The notes: a model not told the origin generated them from the letters alone. Shown: positions 20,598 to 31,190, counted from the first letter of the stretch. The stretch: DNA of 64,000 nt from Sternotherus odoratus (GCA_032164245.1 JAVMKO010000005.1:46578193-46642192); one strand, 5' to 3'. Made by a program: numbers and translations.

Positions 20598-22170
20598 TCA
20601 GAAGAGCTGGTGAGTAACCTCCAAGCGAAGGGACCACTCATGCTGCGAGAAGAAGACCCTGCTTAGGTGATCGGTCCCTATATTGCAGATGCCGGGCAGG
20701 TGGAAGGACCATAGGAAGATATCGTAGGCTATACAGAACTCCCACAGGCCCAGGGCTTCCTGGCAGAGGGCCAAGGAATGGGTTCCCCCTTGCCTGTTGA
20801 TATAAAACATTGCGTCGGTGTTGTCCGTGAGGACTCTGACCACCCTGCCCCTGAGGAGCGAGTTAAAGGCCACGCACGCCAGACGTATCACCCTAAGCTC
20901 CCTAACGTTTATGTGGAGGGCCAGTTCCGAGGCCGACCACATCCCTTGGGTTTGCGTGTCCCCCATGTGGGCCCCCCAACCCAAGTTGGAGGTGTCCGAC
21001 ACCAGATCCAGAGAAGGAGCTATGTCCTGGAAGGGAATGCCCTGGAGCATGTTGCCCAGGAAGGCCCATCACTGTAGGGAGGCAATCACCGGGGCTGGTA
21101 CTGTAAGGACCTTATCCAGCCCCTCCCGGGCTGGGGAGAACTGGGAGGCAAGCCATAATTGTAGGGGCCTCATGCAGAGTCTGGCATGGCAGACCACGTA
21201 CATGCACGCCACCATGTGCCCTAGTATTTGGAAGCATGCCCTGGCCATGGTCATGGGAAAGTCTGTGACCAAGGCTATGAGCCCTTTGAGGGTCTCAAAT
21301 CTGCCCTGTGGGAGGGAGCCCGTGGCTCTCGAAGAGTCCAGAAGCGCACCTATGAACTCTATGCGCTGCACCGGGACCAGTGTTGACTTGGCCTCGTTTA
21401 TTAACAGGCTGGCACATGTGGACAGGAACAGCTTCATGTGTTCCTGTACCTGGGAACGTGAGCTGCCCTTGAGTAACCAATCATCCAGATGGGGAAGATC
21501 TGGACCCCTTTTCGCCTGAGGTAGGCCGCTACCACTTGCCATACACTTCATGAACACCCTGGGGCTGTGGATAGGCCAAAGGGGAGGACAGTGAACTGGT
21601 AGTGGCTGTGACCCACCAGTAACCAGAGGAAGCGCCTGTGCCCCTTGAATATATGGATGTGGAAATACATGTCCTGAAGATCCAGGGCCGCGTTCCAATC
21701 CCCAGGGTCCAGTGAGGGAACAACAGAGGCCAGGGAAATCATATGGAATTTGGTTCGTGCTAGAAACCGGTTGAGACCCCATAGATCTAGGATGGGTCTA
21801 AGCCCTCCCTTTGCCTTTGGGATGAGGAAACACCGGGAGTAAAACCCTCTTCCTTGATGTTCCTTTGGTTTCTCCACCTCCGTACCCAGGCTTAGCAACC
21901 AATCCACCTCCTGATGTAGGAGGGAGATGTAGGATATGTGGAGACTGCCCCCAAGTCCAGCGGGACAGGGGGTAATTGGGATGGGTGAACAGGAACTGCA
22001 GCATACAGCCCCTGGAAACGGTATTGAGGACCCAACAGTCCAAAGTTATCCGGGACCACTCCTGAACGAAGGGAGACAAGCAGTTGCAAAACAGAACCTT
22101 TACTGGAGGGGAGGGACCCCCTTGAACTTGTGGGAGGGAGCCCCGATGCAGAGTCAAAAAACACCTCTTC
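20598..22170 (-). pseudogene. DIRS reverse transcriptase and RNase H, frameshifted
   Basis: Minus-strand reading from 22170: RCFLTLHRGSLPQVQGGPSP, then WSRITLDCWVLNTVSRGC and HPNYPLSRW lead into the RT. Block one (21907-21548) has RGFYSRCFLIPKAKGGLRPI, LDLQDMYFHIHI and YQFTVLPFGLSTAP. After a shift the catalytic block reads HLDDWLLKG (YLDD-type with His for Tyr), followed by RIEFIGALLDS. The RNase H domain (21050-20598) has LVSDTSNLGWGAHM, HINVRELRVIRLA, RVLTDNTDAMFYINRQGGTH and NIGTDHLSR, keeping the acidic positions expected of the fold. At least three frame changes are needed to read it through, so it is not functional. Confidence 0.9.
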
Positions 22171-22175
22171 CCCTG
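22171..22175. repeat. Left target-site duplication of the gypsy insertion (CCCTG)
   Basis: CCCTG here equals CCCTG at 24813-24817. Removing the insert plus one CCCTG restores a continuous DIRS reading (AKGRQGKRCF-type, minus strand), supporting the duplication. Confidence 0.7.
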
Positions 22176-22176
22176 T

Positions 22177-24423
22177 GTGGCAGACGCGCTGCTGACCATT
22201 TTCAGCCGAGTGGGGTTCCCCAAGGAAGTCTTAACTGACCAAGGGTCCAACTTCATGTCGGCCCTACACCAAAGTTTGTGGGAGAAAAGTGGGGTCCGAC
22301 ACAGCTGGGCCTCAGCATATCACCCCCAGTCCAACGGGCTGGTGGAGAGGTTCAATGGGACATTGAAGATGATGCTGAAAACCTTTATGAACCAGCACCC
22401 ACAGGACTGGGACAAGTACTTACCTCACCTGCTGTTTGCGTACAGGGAGGTGCCCCAGGAGTCTACCGGATTTTCGCCTTTCGAACTGCTATATGGACGG
22501 AGGGTAAGGGGGCCCCTGGACCTGATGAGAGATGAATGGGAGGGGGAGGCTGCCCCCGAGGGAGAATCGGTGGTGGAGTATGTCCTGACCTTCCGAGAGA
22601 GACTTGCTGAGCTCATGGGCCTGGCCCAGGAGAATCTGGCCAGAGCCCAGAGGAAGCAGAAGGTCTGGTATGACCGCACGGCGCGGGCCCGCGCCTACGC
22701 CACCGGGGATCAGGTAATGGTTCTTATCCCGGTGAGGAAAAACAAGCTTCAGGCCGCCTGGGAAGGCCCTTTTAAGGTTGTCAAGCAACTAAATGAGGTG
22801 AACTATGTGGTGGAGCTGTCTAACCGGGCGCACCAGCACCGGGTGTACCATGTGAACATGATGAAGCCCTATTATGACAGGGGGAATGTGGTGTTGGCCG
22901 TGTGTGGACATTGGGAGGAGCAGGGAGCTGACCCTCTAGTGAATCTATTCCCTGAGACAGAAGCTGGCTCCCCCCTGGAAACAATTCCCCTCTCAGATCA
23001 GCTAACCCCTGCCCAGCAAGCTGAGATCAGAGGGGTGCTGCAGCTGTACCGACCACTGTTTTCCAACCGGCCGGGACGCACTAATCTGACTGTCCACCGG
23101 GTGCAGACAGGATCGCACCTCCCTATAAGATGCTCCCCCTACCGAGTCACAGGAAACACTGCCAAGGACCTGGAGAGGGAGGTCCGGGAGATGCTGGCTC
23201 TGGGGGTGATCCAGCCATCGTCCAGCCCTTGGGCCTCACCGGTGGTGCTGATCCCCAAAAAAGACGGGTCGATCCGGTTCTGTGTGGACTATCGAAAGCT
23301 CAATGCCATCACTGTCTCTAATGCCTACCCCATGCCAAGGCCTGACGAGCTCCTGGACAAGTTGGGGGGAGCTCGTTACCTCACCACTATGAATCTTACA
23401 AAGAGTTACTGGCAGGTGCCACTGGATGCAGATGCCAGGCTAAAATCGGCCTTTATCACCCCGCTGGGGCTCTATGAGTTCCTGACCCTGCCCTTCGGCC
23501 TCAAAGGGGCGCCGGCCACCTTCCAGTGCCTGGTGGATCAGCTCCTGAGGGGGATGGAGAGTTTTGCGGTAGCATATATCGATGACATCTGTGTCTTTAG
23601 CCAGACCTGGGAGGACCATGTGTCCCAGGTCGAACAAGTGCTGGACCGGCTCCGGCACGCTGGGCTGACCATAAAGGCAGAGAAGTGCAAGGTGGGGATG
23701 GCTGAAGTGTCCTACCTGGGCCACCGGGTGGGGAGCGGCCACCTAAAGCCAGAACCAGCCAAGGTGGAGGCGATCAAAAACTGGCCCGTGCCCCGAACCA
23801 AAAAGCAGGTCCAAGCCTTCATCGGGATGGTGGGGTACTACCGAAGGTTTGTGCCCCACTTCAGCGCCACCGCCGCCCCCATCACCGAGCTATGCAAGAA
23901 GGGGAAGCCCGACAAGGTGGTCTGGACAGAGCAGTGCCAGAGGGCTCTCTGTGTGCTGAAAGAGGCTCTGGTCAGCGGCCCGGTTCTAGCAAACCCGGAC
24001 TTTGACAAGCCGTTCGTGGTATTCACCGACGCCTCAGACGTGGGGTTGGGGGCGGTGTTAATGCAGGAGGATGAAAAGGGGGAGAGACACCCCATCGTGT
24101 ACCTGAGCAAGAAGTTGCTCCCCCGGGAGCAGAACTACGCAACCATCGAGAAGGAATGCCTGGCCATGGTGTGGGCCCTCAAGAAACTACAACCATATCT
24201 ATTTGGGCGACGCTTCACCGTGTACACCGACCACTCTCCCCTGACCTGGCTGCACCAGATGAAAGGGGCCAACGCCAAGCTCCTGCGGTGGAGTCTGCTC
24301 CTGCAGGATTATGACATGGACGTGGTCCATGTGAAGGGAAGTGCCAACATGATAGCGGACGCGCTGTCCCGGAGAGGGGGCCCTGAACTTCCCCAGGTCA
24401 CTGGTCAGAGTGACCCCGCTTAG
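22177..24423 (+). CDS. Pol remnant: integrase C-terminal half, reverse transcriptase, RNase H (748 codons open)
   Basis: The polyprotein would reverse-transcribe the element RNA and insert the cDNA. No natural start survives; the frame simply opens at a GTG at the deletion point. Integrase: second catalytic Asp in LTDQGSNF (residue 21), Glu in NGLVERFNG (residue 57), a D35E spacing, then a GPF-type motif near residue 196; the zinc finger and first Asp are missing. RT: PIRCSPYRV, FCVDYRKLNAIT, LPFGLKGAPATFQ and the catalytic YIDD near residue 467. RNase H: FTDASDVGLGAVLMQ, ATIEKECLAMVWA, YTDHSPLTWL and ADALSR near the end. It stops at TAG before the G-rich tract. No stop or frameshift in 748 codons points to a recent insertion. 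It cannot act alone because gag, protease and half the integrase are absent. Confidence 0.9.
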   Translation: MADALLTIFSRVGFPKEVLTDQGSNFMSALHQSLWEKSGVRHSWASAYHPQSNGLVERFNGTLKMMLKTFMNQHPQDWDKYLPHLLFAYREVPQESTGFSPFELLYGRRVRGPLDLMRDEWEGEAAPEGESVVEYVLTFRERLAELMGLAQENLARAQRKQKVWYDRTARARAYATGDQVMVLIPVRKNKLQAAWEGPFKVVKQLNEVNYVVELSNRAHQHRVYHVNMMKPYYDRGNVVLAVCGHWEEQGADPLVNLFPETEAGSPLETIPLSDQLTPAQQAEIRGVLQLYRPLFSNRPGRTNLTVHRVQTGSHLPIRCSPYRVTGNTAKDLEREVREMLALGVIQPSSSPWASPVVLIPKKDGSIRFCVDYRKLNAITVSNAYPMPRPDELLDKLGGARYLTTMNLTKSYWQVPLDADARLKSAFITPLGLYEFLTLPFGLKGAPATFQCLVDQLLRGMESFAVAYIDDICVFSQTWEDHVSQVEQVLDRLRHAGLTIKAEKCKVGMAEVSYLGHRVGSGHLKPEPAKVEAIKNWPVPRTKKQVQAFIGMVGYYRRFVPHFSATAAPITELCKKGKPDKVVWTEQCQRALCVLKEALVSGPVLANPDFDKPFVVFTDASDVGLGAVLMQEDEKGERHPIVYLSKKLLPREQNYATIEKECLAMVWALKKLQPYLFGRRFTVYTDHSPLTWLHQMKGANAKLLRWSLLLQDYDMDVVHVKGSANMIADALSRRGGPELPQVTGQSDPA

Positions 24424-24431
24424 TTCAGTCT

Positions 24432-24445
24432 GGGGGGGGGGGGGG
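24432..24445 (+). other. Polypurine tract (G14) of the gypsy element
   Basis: Fourteen consecutive G precede TGA and the LTR start TGTGACGG, the usual place of the plus-strand primer. A pure G tract is unusual and prone to length change or sequencing error. Confidence 0.7.
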
Positions 24446-24448
24446 TGA

Positions 24449-24812
24449 TGTGACGGTAAAAGGTGATGCTGGGATGTAACCTGACCCCAGCCAGGTGATG
24501 GGACGCTGGATGTCTGTGTGTTGGGGGGAGGGGACAGGAAGTAGGCAGGGAAACAGTTTTTTGGCTGGGTTGTGCTCAAGGTAGGAGGGAGAAAGAAGAC
24601 GGGGAATAAGGCCGGGAGCCCCAAAACCCTGGGCCTCATCTCCCGGTCCCCCAGAAGGGCCTGACTGAGGGGTCCTGTCTAGACTGGGAAGCTCTGAGTT
24701 GGATTGTGTTCCTGTCATCTCAATAAACCTTCTGATCTACTGGCTGGCTGAGAGTCTCTGTGAATCCCAGGAAGCGGGGGTGCAGGGACCGGACTCCCCA
24801 CACTCCGTGACA
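24449..24812 (+). repeat. 3' LTR of the Gmr1-like element, 364 bp
   Basis: It starts TGTGACGG and ends CCGTGACA, so it has TG...CA ends with near-inverted termini. AATAAA at 24722-24727 is the likely poly(A) signal. Followed by target duplication CCCTG. Confidence 0.85.
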
Positions 24813-24817
24813 CCCTG
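24813..24817. repeat. Right target-site duplication (CCCTG)
   Basis: Matches 22171-22175; directly follows the LTR end. Confidence 0.7.
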
Positions 24818-27050
24818 CCTTTTGCCCTTCGAGGGGCCGGGCTGAGAGGCCAAGTGCGACTGCAGCTGGGGCCTGCACTTCTGATCTCAAGCTCTTTTGT
24901 AGGGAGGCTCTTATTGAGGCAGAGCCGAAGTGGAAGATGTTGGGGCTTTGGCCTTGTCCTTCGCCAGAGGGACATCGAGGCCCAGGGTCTGCAGGGTAGT
25001 GCGGGAGTCCTTCATCCCGTGCAGCCTGACATCTGTCTGCTCGGCAAACAGGGCCTTCCCATCAAAGGGCAGGTCCTGCATCAAGGACTGGGCTTCTGCC
25101 AATAGCCTGGAGAGGAGGAGCCATGAATCCAGACACATCGAAATAGCAGATGTCATCGAGTGAGCTGCCGTGTCCGCCGTATCTGACGCCGCCTGCAAAG
25201 CTGCCTTGGCTGCCGTGGCACCCTCCTTGATGAATGCCCTGAAGTCTTTCCTGTCGCACTCGGGAAGGAGGGGTTCAAATTTTGGCAGAGTCCCCTACAG
25301 ATTAAAAGCATAACAGCTCAACAGAGCCTGGTGGTTGGCCACCCGTAGCTGGAAGTTGACCAAAGAATAAAGTTTTCTGCCAAATGAGTCCAGTCTCTTT
25401 GAATACTTATTTTTTGGGGTGGGTGCAGGCTGCCCCTGCCGTTCTCAATGGTTTACTGACTCCATCACTAGGAAGTTGTGGAGGATGGGCATAAAGGTAT
25501 TCATGTCCCTTGACTGGCACAAAATACTACTTTCTTTCTGCCTTTTTGGAGATTGGCCCTAGCGAGGCAGGGGTCTGCCAAAGGGTGGTGGAAATGTTGG
25601 CCAACCCTTCATGTAGGGGTAGAGCCACTTGCCCGGGTGCTGAGAAGGAAAGGACATTGAACAGAGAATCTGACAATCCCTCCATTTCCTCAGCCTGCAT
25701 CTGGAGGCTCAAAGCCACCCGCTTCAGCAGGTCTTGGTGAGCCCTGAAGTCCACCTGAGGGGCAGAAGGTGGCGGGGCCGTGATGGCATCTTCACGTGCT
25801 GGGGAGGAGGCAAGTGCTGAGCTGAGTCCCTCAGTCGATGCCGGGAACTGACCCCCAGGTCTGAGTCTCCTTGCAGGGCAGAGGACTCGCAGCCTTAAGA
25901 TTTGTCCCTTGGCTGGGACAGGGGAGCTGAAGGGGCTTCTGACACCCCGGCCACGGAGCAGGGCCCACGGTGCCCACTGACACCACTGTCCTTGCCAAGG
26001 GACTGATTTCCAATGGGCGTGTTGCATGCCCGACGGGCTGGGTTGTTCAAACAAGGCAGCAAGACCTGTGGGGGCACAGGTGGGTGCTGAGATGGAGGCC
26101 ATCGCTGACCGCACAGTACCAGGTGAGTGGTGGGAGCGGCGATGCCTATGATGTCTTCTCTCTCAGGACTGGGACCTTGACGTCGAGGACCAGTGCGTGG
26201 CCAAGCTGTCGTTTCTGTAGTCGGAGCTGTACCTTTCACTGCGGCATCACGGTACCGACGAAGCATGCCGGGAGTCTCGAGGCTGGCTCCTGGAGAACGG
26301 CTACAGTGTCCACAGTGGGAGGTGGAGTGTCCAAGGCACCAGCCTCGGTGCCTGAAGTCATTGGGCAGGGAAGACTGCCCGACTGGTGCCCAGCCGAACT
26401 GCTTTGTGGGGTGGTCGAGGGCGCGTGTGAACTTCGTGTTGACTGGGCATTGCAGTGTGGGGAGTGATCTGCGGACTGCGGTCGGTGCCGAGCTGGAGGA
26501 GGACATGTGGAGCCCAACGGTGGCTTACCCCGGGATCGGGGGGCCGAGAGCGGTGCCGCTGGTACCGGCATGCTCAAGACGTCCTTCGCAGCCTACAGAG
26601 CCTCTGGCGTCGATGGCATCCGGGGAGGAGTGCGTTGATGGCACCAGGCTACTCCGCTGAACATGAGTAGGAGGCTTAGAGCCCCGGGGAAACACAGGCT
26701 GCCCAACACAGAACCAGCCTCTCCCCCACCCTTCTCACGGTGTCACTGTGAAGGCGCCGACTTGTGCTTCTTAGAGCCGTGCCAGCTAGTCAAAGACGCC
26801 GTTGGGCTCCGCACTCCGAGCACACGGTCCACTGCGCCAAGTCTGGATGGCGTGCCAGGGTCAGAGCTAGTGCCGCTTCGATGAGAAGAGCTCGGAGGCG
26901 AATGTCCTTCTTTCTTCGTCCTTGGCTTGAAAGATCTACAGATCTTGCAACGCTCAGTGATGTGAGATTTGCCCAAGCAGTGGAGACAATCTGAGTGTGG
27001 ATTGCTCCTGAGCATAGACCGACGACAAGAGTCACAGGACTTAACACCAG
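24818..27050 (-). pseudogene. DIRS gag, frameshifted
   Basis: Gag would package DIRS RNA. Read on the minus strand from about 27020, the N-terminal part holds a Cys-rich cluster, SDCLHCLGKSHITERCKICR, followed by a basic FKPRTKKE stretch and a Ser/Pro/Arg-rich low-complexity region to about 26200. The central domain (25757-25527) reads VDFRAHQDLLKRVALSLQMQ, then LPLHEGLANISTTLWQTPAS and PISKKAERK. After a shift, 25259-24911 gives LLSRLLAEAQSLMQDLPFDG and LFAEQTDVRLHGMKDSRTTL, then a basic tail. The gypsy element lies just downstream in this orientation. Several frame changes show decay, though long stretches remain readable. Confidence 0.85.
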
Positions 27051-27172
27051 GGTGTGGGGAATAACCCGGGCCCCTTTCTAAGAACTAACTACTACTATCC
27101 CTAAAGGTACTGCTAGAACTGGGAAGGCTGCAGCAACGCTGGAACAAAATGTTTCAATGCACCGTCACTGAC

Positions 27173-27362
27173 GGCAAGAGGGAACTGAGGGTGGGGGAAG
27201 GGCACGGCTCCCCTTATAGCGCGCCTTAGAGATGCCACTCCAGGGGTCGCAGCGGTGCTCCCCCCTACAGGTACTGCTAAGGGAAAAACTTCCAGCACCG
27301 GTGCACGTGGCAACCACGCACACCTACTGTGGAATAGACATGAGCAAGCACTCGAAGAAGAA
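27173..27362. repeat. DIRS right inverted terminal repeat
   Basis: Reverse complement of 19617-19806. The outer end is ...GCACTCGAAGAAGAA, immediately followed by the 3' end of a CR1 copy. Confidence 0.9.
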
Positions 27363-28128
27363 TCATAGAAGATTAGGGTTGGAAGAGAGCTCAGGAGGTC
27401 ATCTAGTCCAGGGGTAGGCAACCTACAGCACGCATGCTGCCTTTGGCACGCGAGCTGATTTTCAGTGGCATTCACACTGCCCGGGTCCTGGCCACCTGCC
27501 TGGGGGGGCTCTGCATTTTAATTTAATTTTAAATGAAGCTTCTTAAACATCTTTAAACCTTATTTACTTTACATACAACAATAGTTTAGTTCTATATTAT
27601 AGACTTCTAGAAAGAGACCATCTAAAAACGTTAACTTGTATTACTGGCACGTGAAACCCTAAATTAGAGTGAATAAATGAAGACTCGACACACCGCTTCT
27701 AAAAGGTTGCCGACCCCTGATCTAGTTCAAACTCCTGCTCCAAGCAGGATCAACCCCAACTAAATCGTCCCAGCCAGGGCTTTGTCAAGCCAGGCCTTAA
27801 AAACCTCTAAGGATAGAGATTCTACCACCTCCCTCGGTAACCCATTCCAGTGTTTCACCACCCTCCTAGTGAAATAGCTTTTCCTAATTTCCCACCCCCA
27901 CCTCCCCCGCTACAACTTGAAACCCTTTCTCCTTGTTCTGTCATCTGCCACCACTGAAAACAGCCTAGATCCATCCTCTTTGGAACCCCCCCTTCAGATA
28001 ACTGGAAGCTGCTATCAAATCCCCCCTCACTCTTCTCTTCTGCAGATTAAATGACTCCAGTTCCCTCAGCCTCTTCACATAAGTCATGTGTCCCAGCCCC
28101 CTAATCATTTTAGTTTCCCTCCACCAAA
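27363..28128 (-). mobile_element. CR1 LINE 3' fragment
   Basis: The left edge TCATAGAAGATTAGGGTTGG is the CR1 3' end in minus orientation. The familiar body follows with GTCATCTAGTCCA, CAGCCAGGGCTTTGTCAAGC, CACCACCCTCCTAGTG and TTCCCTCAGCCTCT. It is broken by a hAT MITE (27409-27719) and ends near 28128, about 450 bases into the element. Confidence 0.9.
27409..27719 (+). mobile_element. hAT MITE (CAGGGGTAGGCAACC) inside CR1
   Basis: Left terminus CAGGGGTAGGCAACCT, right terminus AGGTTGCCGACCCCTG. Flanking octamers ATCTAGTC and ATCTAGTT (27401-27408, 27720-27727) are an 8-bp duplication with one change. Sister copies at 45695-45952 and 46491-46745. Confidence 0.9.
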
Positions 28129-28132
28129 AGGA

Positions 28133-28237
28133 GAGCAAGCCACCGAGGGAAGGGGAATGTAGTGAGTGAGGGTGGGACCTCAGAAGGGGCAGGATTAGGA
28201 TGTTCAGTTTTGTGCAATTAAAAATTGGCAACCCTAT
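28133..28237 (-). repeat. Inverted partial copy of the 13573/63868 repeat
   Basis: AAAAGGAGAGCAAGCCACCG leads through a G-rich stretch to AATTAAAAATTGGCAACCCT, the inverse of the AGGGTTG(T/C)CAACTTTTTAA start seen at 63.87 kb. Confidence 0.45.
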
Positions 28238-28254
28238 GCTCAGTCCATAGGAGG

Positions 28255-28322
28255 ATGGGGTTGGTCCTGCTTTGAGCAGAGGGTTGGACTAGATGACCTC
28301 CTGAGGTCTGTATGATTCTACC
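28255..28322 (+). mobile_element. CR1 3'-end scrap, plus strand
   Basis: GGTTGGTCCTGCTTTGAGCA, GACTAGATGACCTCCTGAGG and ATGATTCTA form the last about 65 bases of a CR1, in the opposite direction to the copy on its left. Confidence 0.85.
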
Positions 28323-31104
28323 CACGGTAGAAGTCAAGGAGCAAATCTGGGGGAGAGGGCACATAACCACCCCTTCCCCCCCCCCCCCCGCATCTCTTCT
28401 GGCCTCATTTCAGAAAACTTAACTCTATGTGCCAAGACGAAAGAAAGTTTCATAAAACATTTTTTCTACCCATGATTGATCTTCTTTAAGATCTACCAGT
28501 TTACTTTTATATTAATTATCTTAAATCTACATTAGAAAAGCTAAATCAAGAAACCAAAGTTATAACAAATTGATTTGGGTTCAGATTAATCCTATGTTAT
28601 TTTAAGCTCCTTGAACTAATTACTTCCTTTTGTGCCTTATTTTTAGTATTTGTCCTACAACTGAACCTTGGCACATTGAGAAACATGCAGTCAGAATACA
28701 CAGAATGCAGCTACGAGACCACACAATTCTGATTTGCAAATTGCACAACTGAAGGACCAGTGAAACAACTCAATGACAGATATACGAACAGTCACTCTAA
28801 TCCACTGAGAAATCAACCCAAATTTAACTTAATTCTGAAGTGTTTCAGAAACAGGTCTTTGTCTGGAAATGCACTATCCCAAAGAAAGGAAGCTATAAAA
28901 TTTCAGGCAAGTGCTGTTTCTCCTTCCTCCTTTGAAAGTCTTCTTTACAGTGATTTAACAAGAAACACTGGGGGGAGGGGGAGGGGGGGGACAGCTTTAT
29001 ACCTGTAGGTACCAGCAAAAACTAAACTGGATTTCTAGAATACATTGACTATTCCCATCTGGAAGCTAGCAGATGGATGAATATATAAAGCACAGTTTGC
29101 CATATCTGTTATATTTACTGTTTTATTTCACAGTAAGTTGCAATTACACCAAAATATAAGCAAGCTCCAAGTAACATTTTCACCCGGAGTGGAAAAATTT
29201 TATTTATAACAAAGCAGTCAAGAGGGCTCCCAAAGAAAAGTTTGGACAACTCGCATTAATTTGTGACAACCCATATCTGTCTTGGCAACAGGTGCCACAA
29301 TGGAAACATACATGCACTTAGCAGTCAAAAACATTAACAGATAGAAGAGTAATTTACTAGATTTTTCTGTGTAGCCTAATCCCAATATGTCTTGATTTGT
29401 TCACTCCAGCCTAGAATTGTAAAGCATCTCACATCTCTACACTACAAAACTGCTTTTGACAGGAAAGCCAGTGGAGTAAAATTCACCTATTAAACACTAA
29501 AGTGATGCAACATACACACACCCCAGTTTGCTCCAGGAGTGGGTGCCTCAGACAGAAAACATGAGCATGTTTAAAGTATCTAAAAATGAAACTATCCTTT
29601 TGATCTCATAAACCCTGCCAGACAATCACCCTGTATCCCCAAAGAGATTTCACAGTTAATGAAAGCTGGTTGGTTTAATGCAGATCCCACGGTGGGAGTC
29701 TGTGAGGTTGATCTATATACGAGAAACAGTGTACGTGTCCAGTAATTCAGAACACTGAGTTTAGACAATCAGAAATGGCATCACTGCATACTAATTGGGA
29801 CTATAACATTATCCTCACAAATGGTCAAGGAAGCAGTTGCTACAGCGGATTGCTTCACAGATACCAACTTAATCTTACAAGTAATGTAAAGATAATACAT
29901 AATATGAATGTAGGTAAATGTGTCTGCACTGCAAGTGGAGTAGCCACCAAACCTTGTTCTATAGATTTAGAGAGCTTGATTGTTCAAATAGAACTTGGAC
30001 ATGGTAGAGAAGGAAAGTTGAGAAGCCTTGCCATAAATTTAGGTGAAGAAGGAAACTTTAATTTACACTGCTAATGTAATATTCCTGAGGGAACCTTAAC
30101 TAGCAGGGAATCAGGTTTATTGGAGCCTTGGCTCCACCATGCTCCTTTCTGTCACACCAGAACCACGCTTGCAGAACAGGAGGTGGTGGAGACAGGTGGC
30201 AGAGGTCCCTCCTCTAGATTTACCCGTTTGAGATTCCCCGAGCAGGTGGATCTCTCCAGCACCTATTCCAGCCATTTTAAGTTTGCTTTGTGCAAAACAA
30301 ATTTTGCAGACCAGCGAATCCAGCCTAGAGTGTACAGAATGCTCAAAAAGATCTAAATACAGTCATATATTTAATAAGGTGATAAGTGAAGTGAATGCCT
30401 CAAGAAAGATTAAGAATGGAATGCACACCTCATCCTTCAAGTATAGTGCCTTATATGTTGGGGCCCAGAGCCTGGGCCACACACTCCACACTATTTCACC
30501 AGCCACACTGGCCCAAAACACAGTGGACTTGGGAGGATTTGGGATGAGCATGGGGGTCTTTGGGTGAGATAGATGTTTTATGCATTTTTTATACCCCCAC
30601 CCACCCTTCAGGTGTTAGCATAGAGGGAAGTGATTTGGAGAAAGGGGTGTGGCCAGAACCCTCCTCCACACAGGTATCTACTAGCTGCCATTGGCAAATG
30701 GGGTGGGGAATAGCAGCCTGCCTAGCATAGACCAGCCAATGGACAAGGGGAATGAGAGTCACCTCTGCTAACCCCCCAATCCCACCCTGTGCTGTGTGTT
30801 CCTTGCCCAGAACTGATGAACTGGTTCTGCATTTTGAATTATCTTGGTCTACCAAAATATTAATACTTTACATTACATGTAGTAACTTTTATCTAGGAGC
30901 AGAAGGTCCTAAGTATGTTTCAGTATCGTGAGAGATCATACACCTCTAGGACAGAGTGCAGTGTACATTTATTAGTGCTAACAACTGGTATACAGATTTA
31001 AATTTAAAAGATTATGCACATTTTTATGAAAAATGCTGCAGGAAAGTCAATTTCCATCTGCAAGGAATCAGTGTACAAAGCGCGTGTTCTGATGCAGTTA
31101 AAGA
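28323..31104. other. No recognised feature
   Basis: Mostly unique-looking AT-rich DNA with a C run at 28376-28390 and a G-rich tract near 28970-28990. Frames of 80-99 codons at 28760, 29775, 30120 and 30589 lack domains, splice context or codon bias that I can see. Confidence 0.5.
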
Positions 31105-31190
31105 GACCATCACCTTATTCTGTATTTGTACAGCACTTAGCACAATGGAGTCCTGATACATGACTGTGGCTCTGAAATGTTACAGTAACA
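31105..31190 (+). repeat. Old LINE-like 3' tail fragment
   Basis: TGTACAGCACTTAGCACAAT, GGAGTCCTGATACATGACTG and GGCTCT match a phrase common in ancient amniote repeats. Family not assigned. Confidence 0.5.

Larger units (their letters stand above)
22176..24812 (+). mobile_element. Gmr1-like Ty3/gypsy retrotransposon, 5'-deleted
   Basis: The copy runs from TGTG (22176) through an open pol frame to a G-rich tract (24432-24445) and a 3' LTR (24449-24812). Domain order is integrase, RT, RNase H, the reverse of ordinary gypsy and diagnostic of the Gmr1 group described in deuterostomes. Target duplication CCCTG flanks it. The left end begins with the four bases that start the LTR, then jumps into integrase, so 5' LTR, gag, protease and the integrase N-terminus were removed by a deletion after insertion. 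It is inserted in the DIRS on the opposite strand, so it is younger. Confidence 0.9.
19596..27362 (-). mobile_element. DIRS-type tyrosine-recombinase retrotransposon, full ends, split by gypsy
   Basis: DIRS elements integrate as circles by a tyrosine recombinase and have inverted terminal repeats plus an internal complementary region (ICR). Here both ends (19596-19806 and 27173-27362) are reverse complements over about 190 bp. A segment at 19842-19937 is complementary to the outer left end and also carries a copy of the outer right end, exactly the DIRS layout. Coding runs on the minus strand: gag (about 27050-24818), RT/RNase H (about 22165-20600), tyrosine recombinase (about 20570-19976). 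A plus-strand gypsy element (22176-24812) sits at the gag/RT boundary. RNase H joins recombinase sequence almost directly near 20600, so the intervening piece is deleted. All frames carry shifts or stops. Confidence 0.9.

Noticed and set aside
20818..21519. 233-codon plus frame
   Set aside because: Antisense shadow of DIRS RT/RNase H, whose motifs lie on the minus strand.
25970..26660. Plus frames of 155-165 codons in the DIRS gag region
   Set aside because: Antisense to the gag frame; no recognisable domain.
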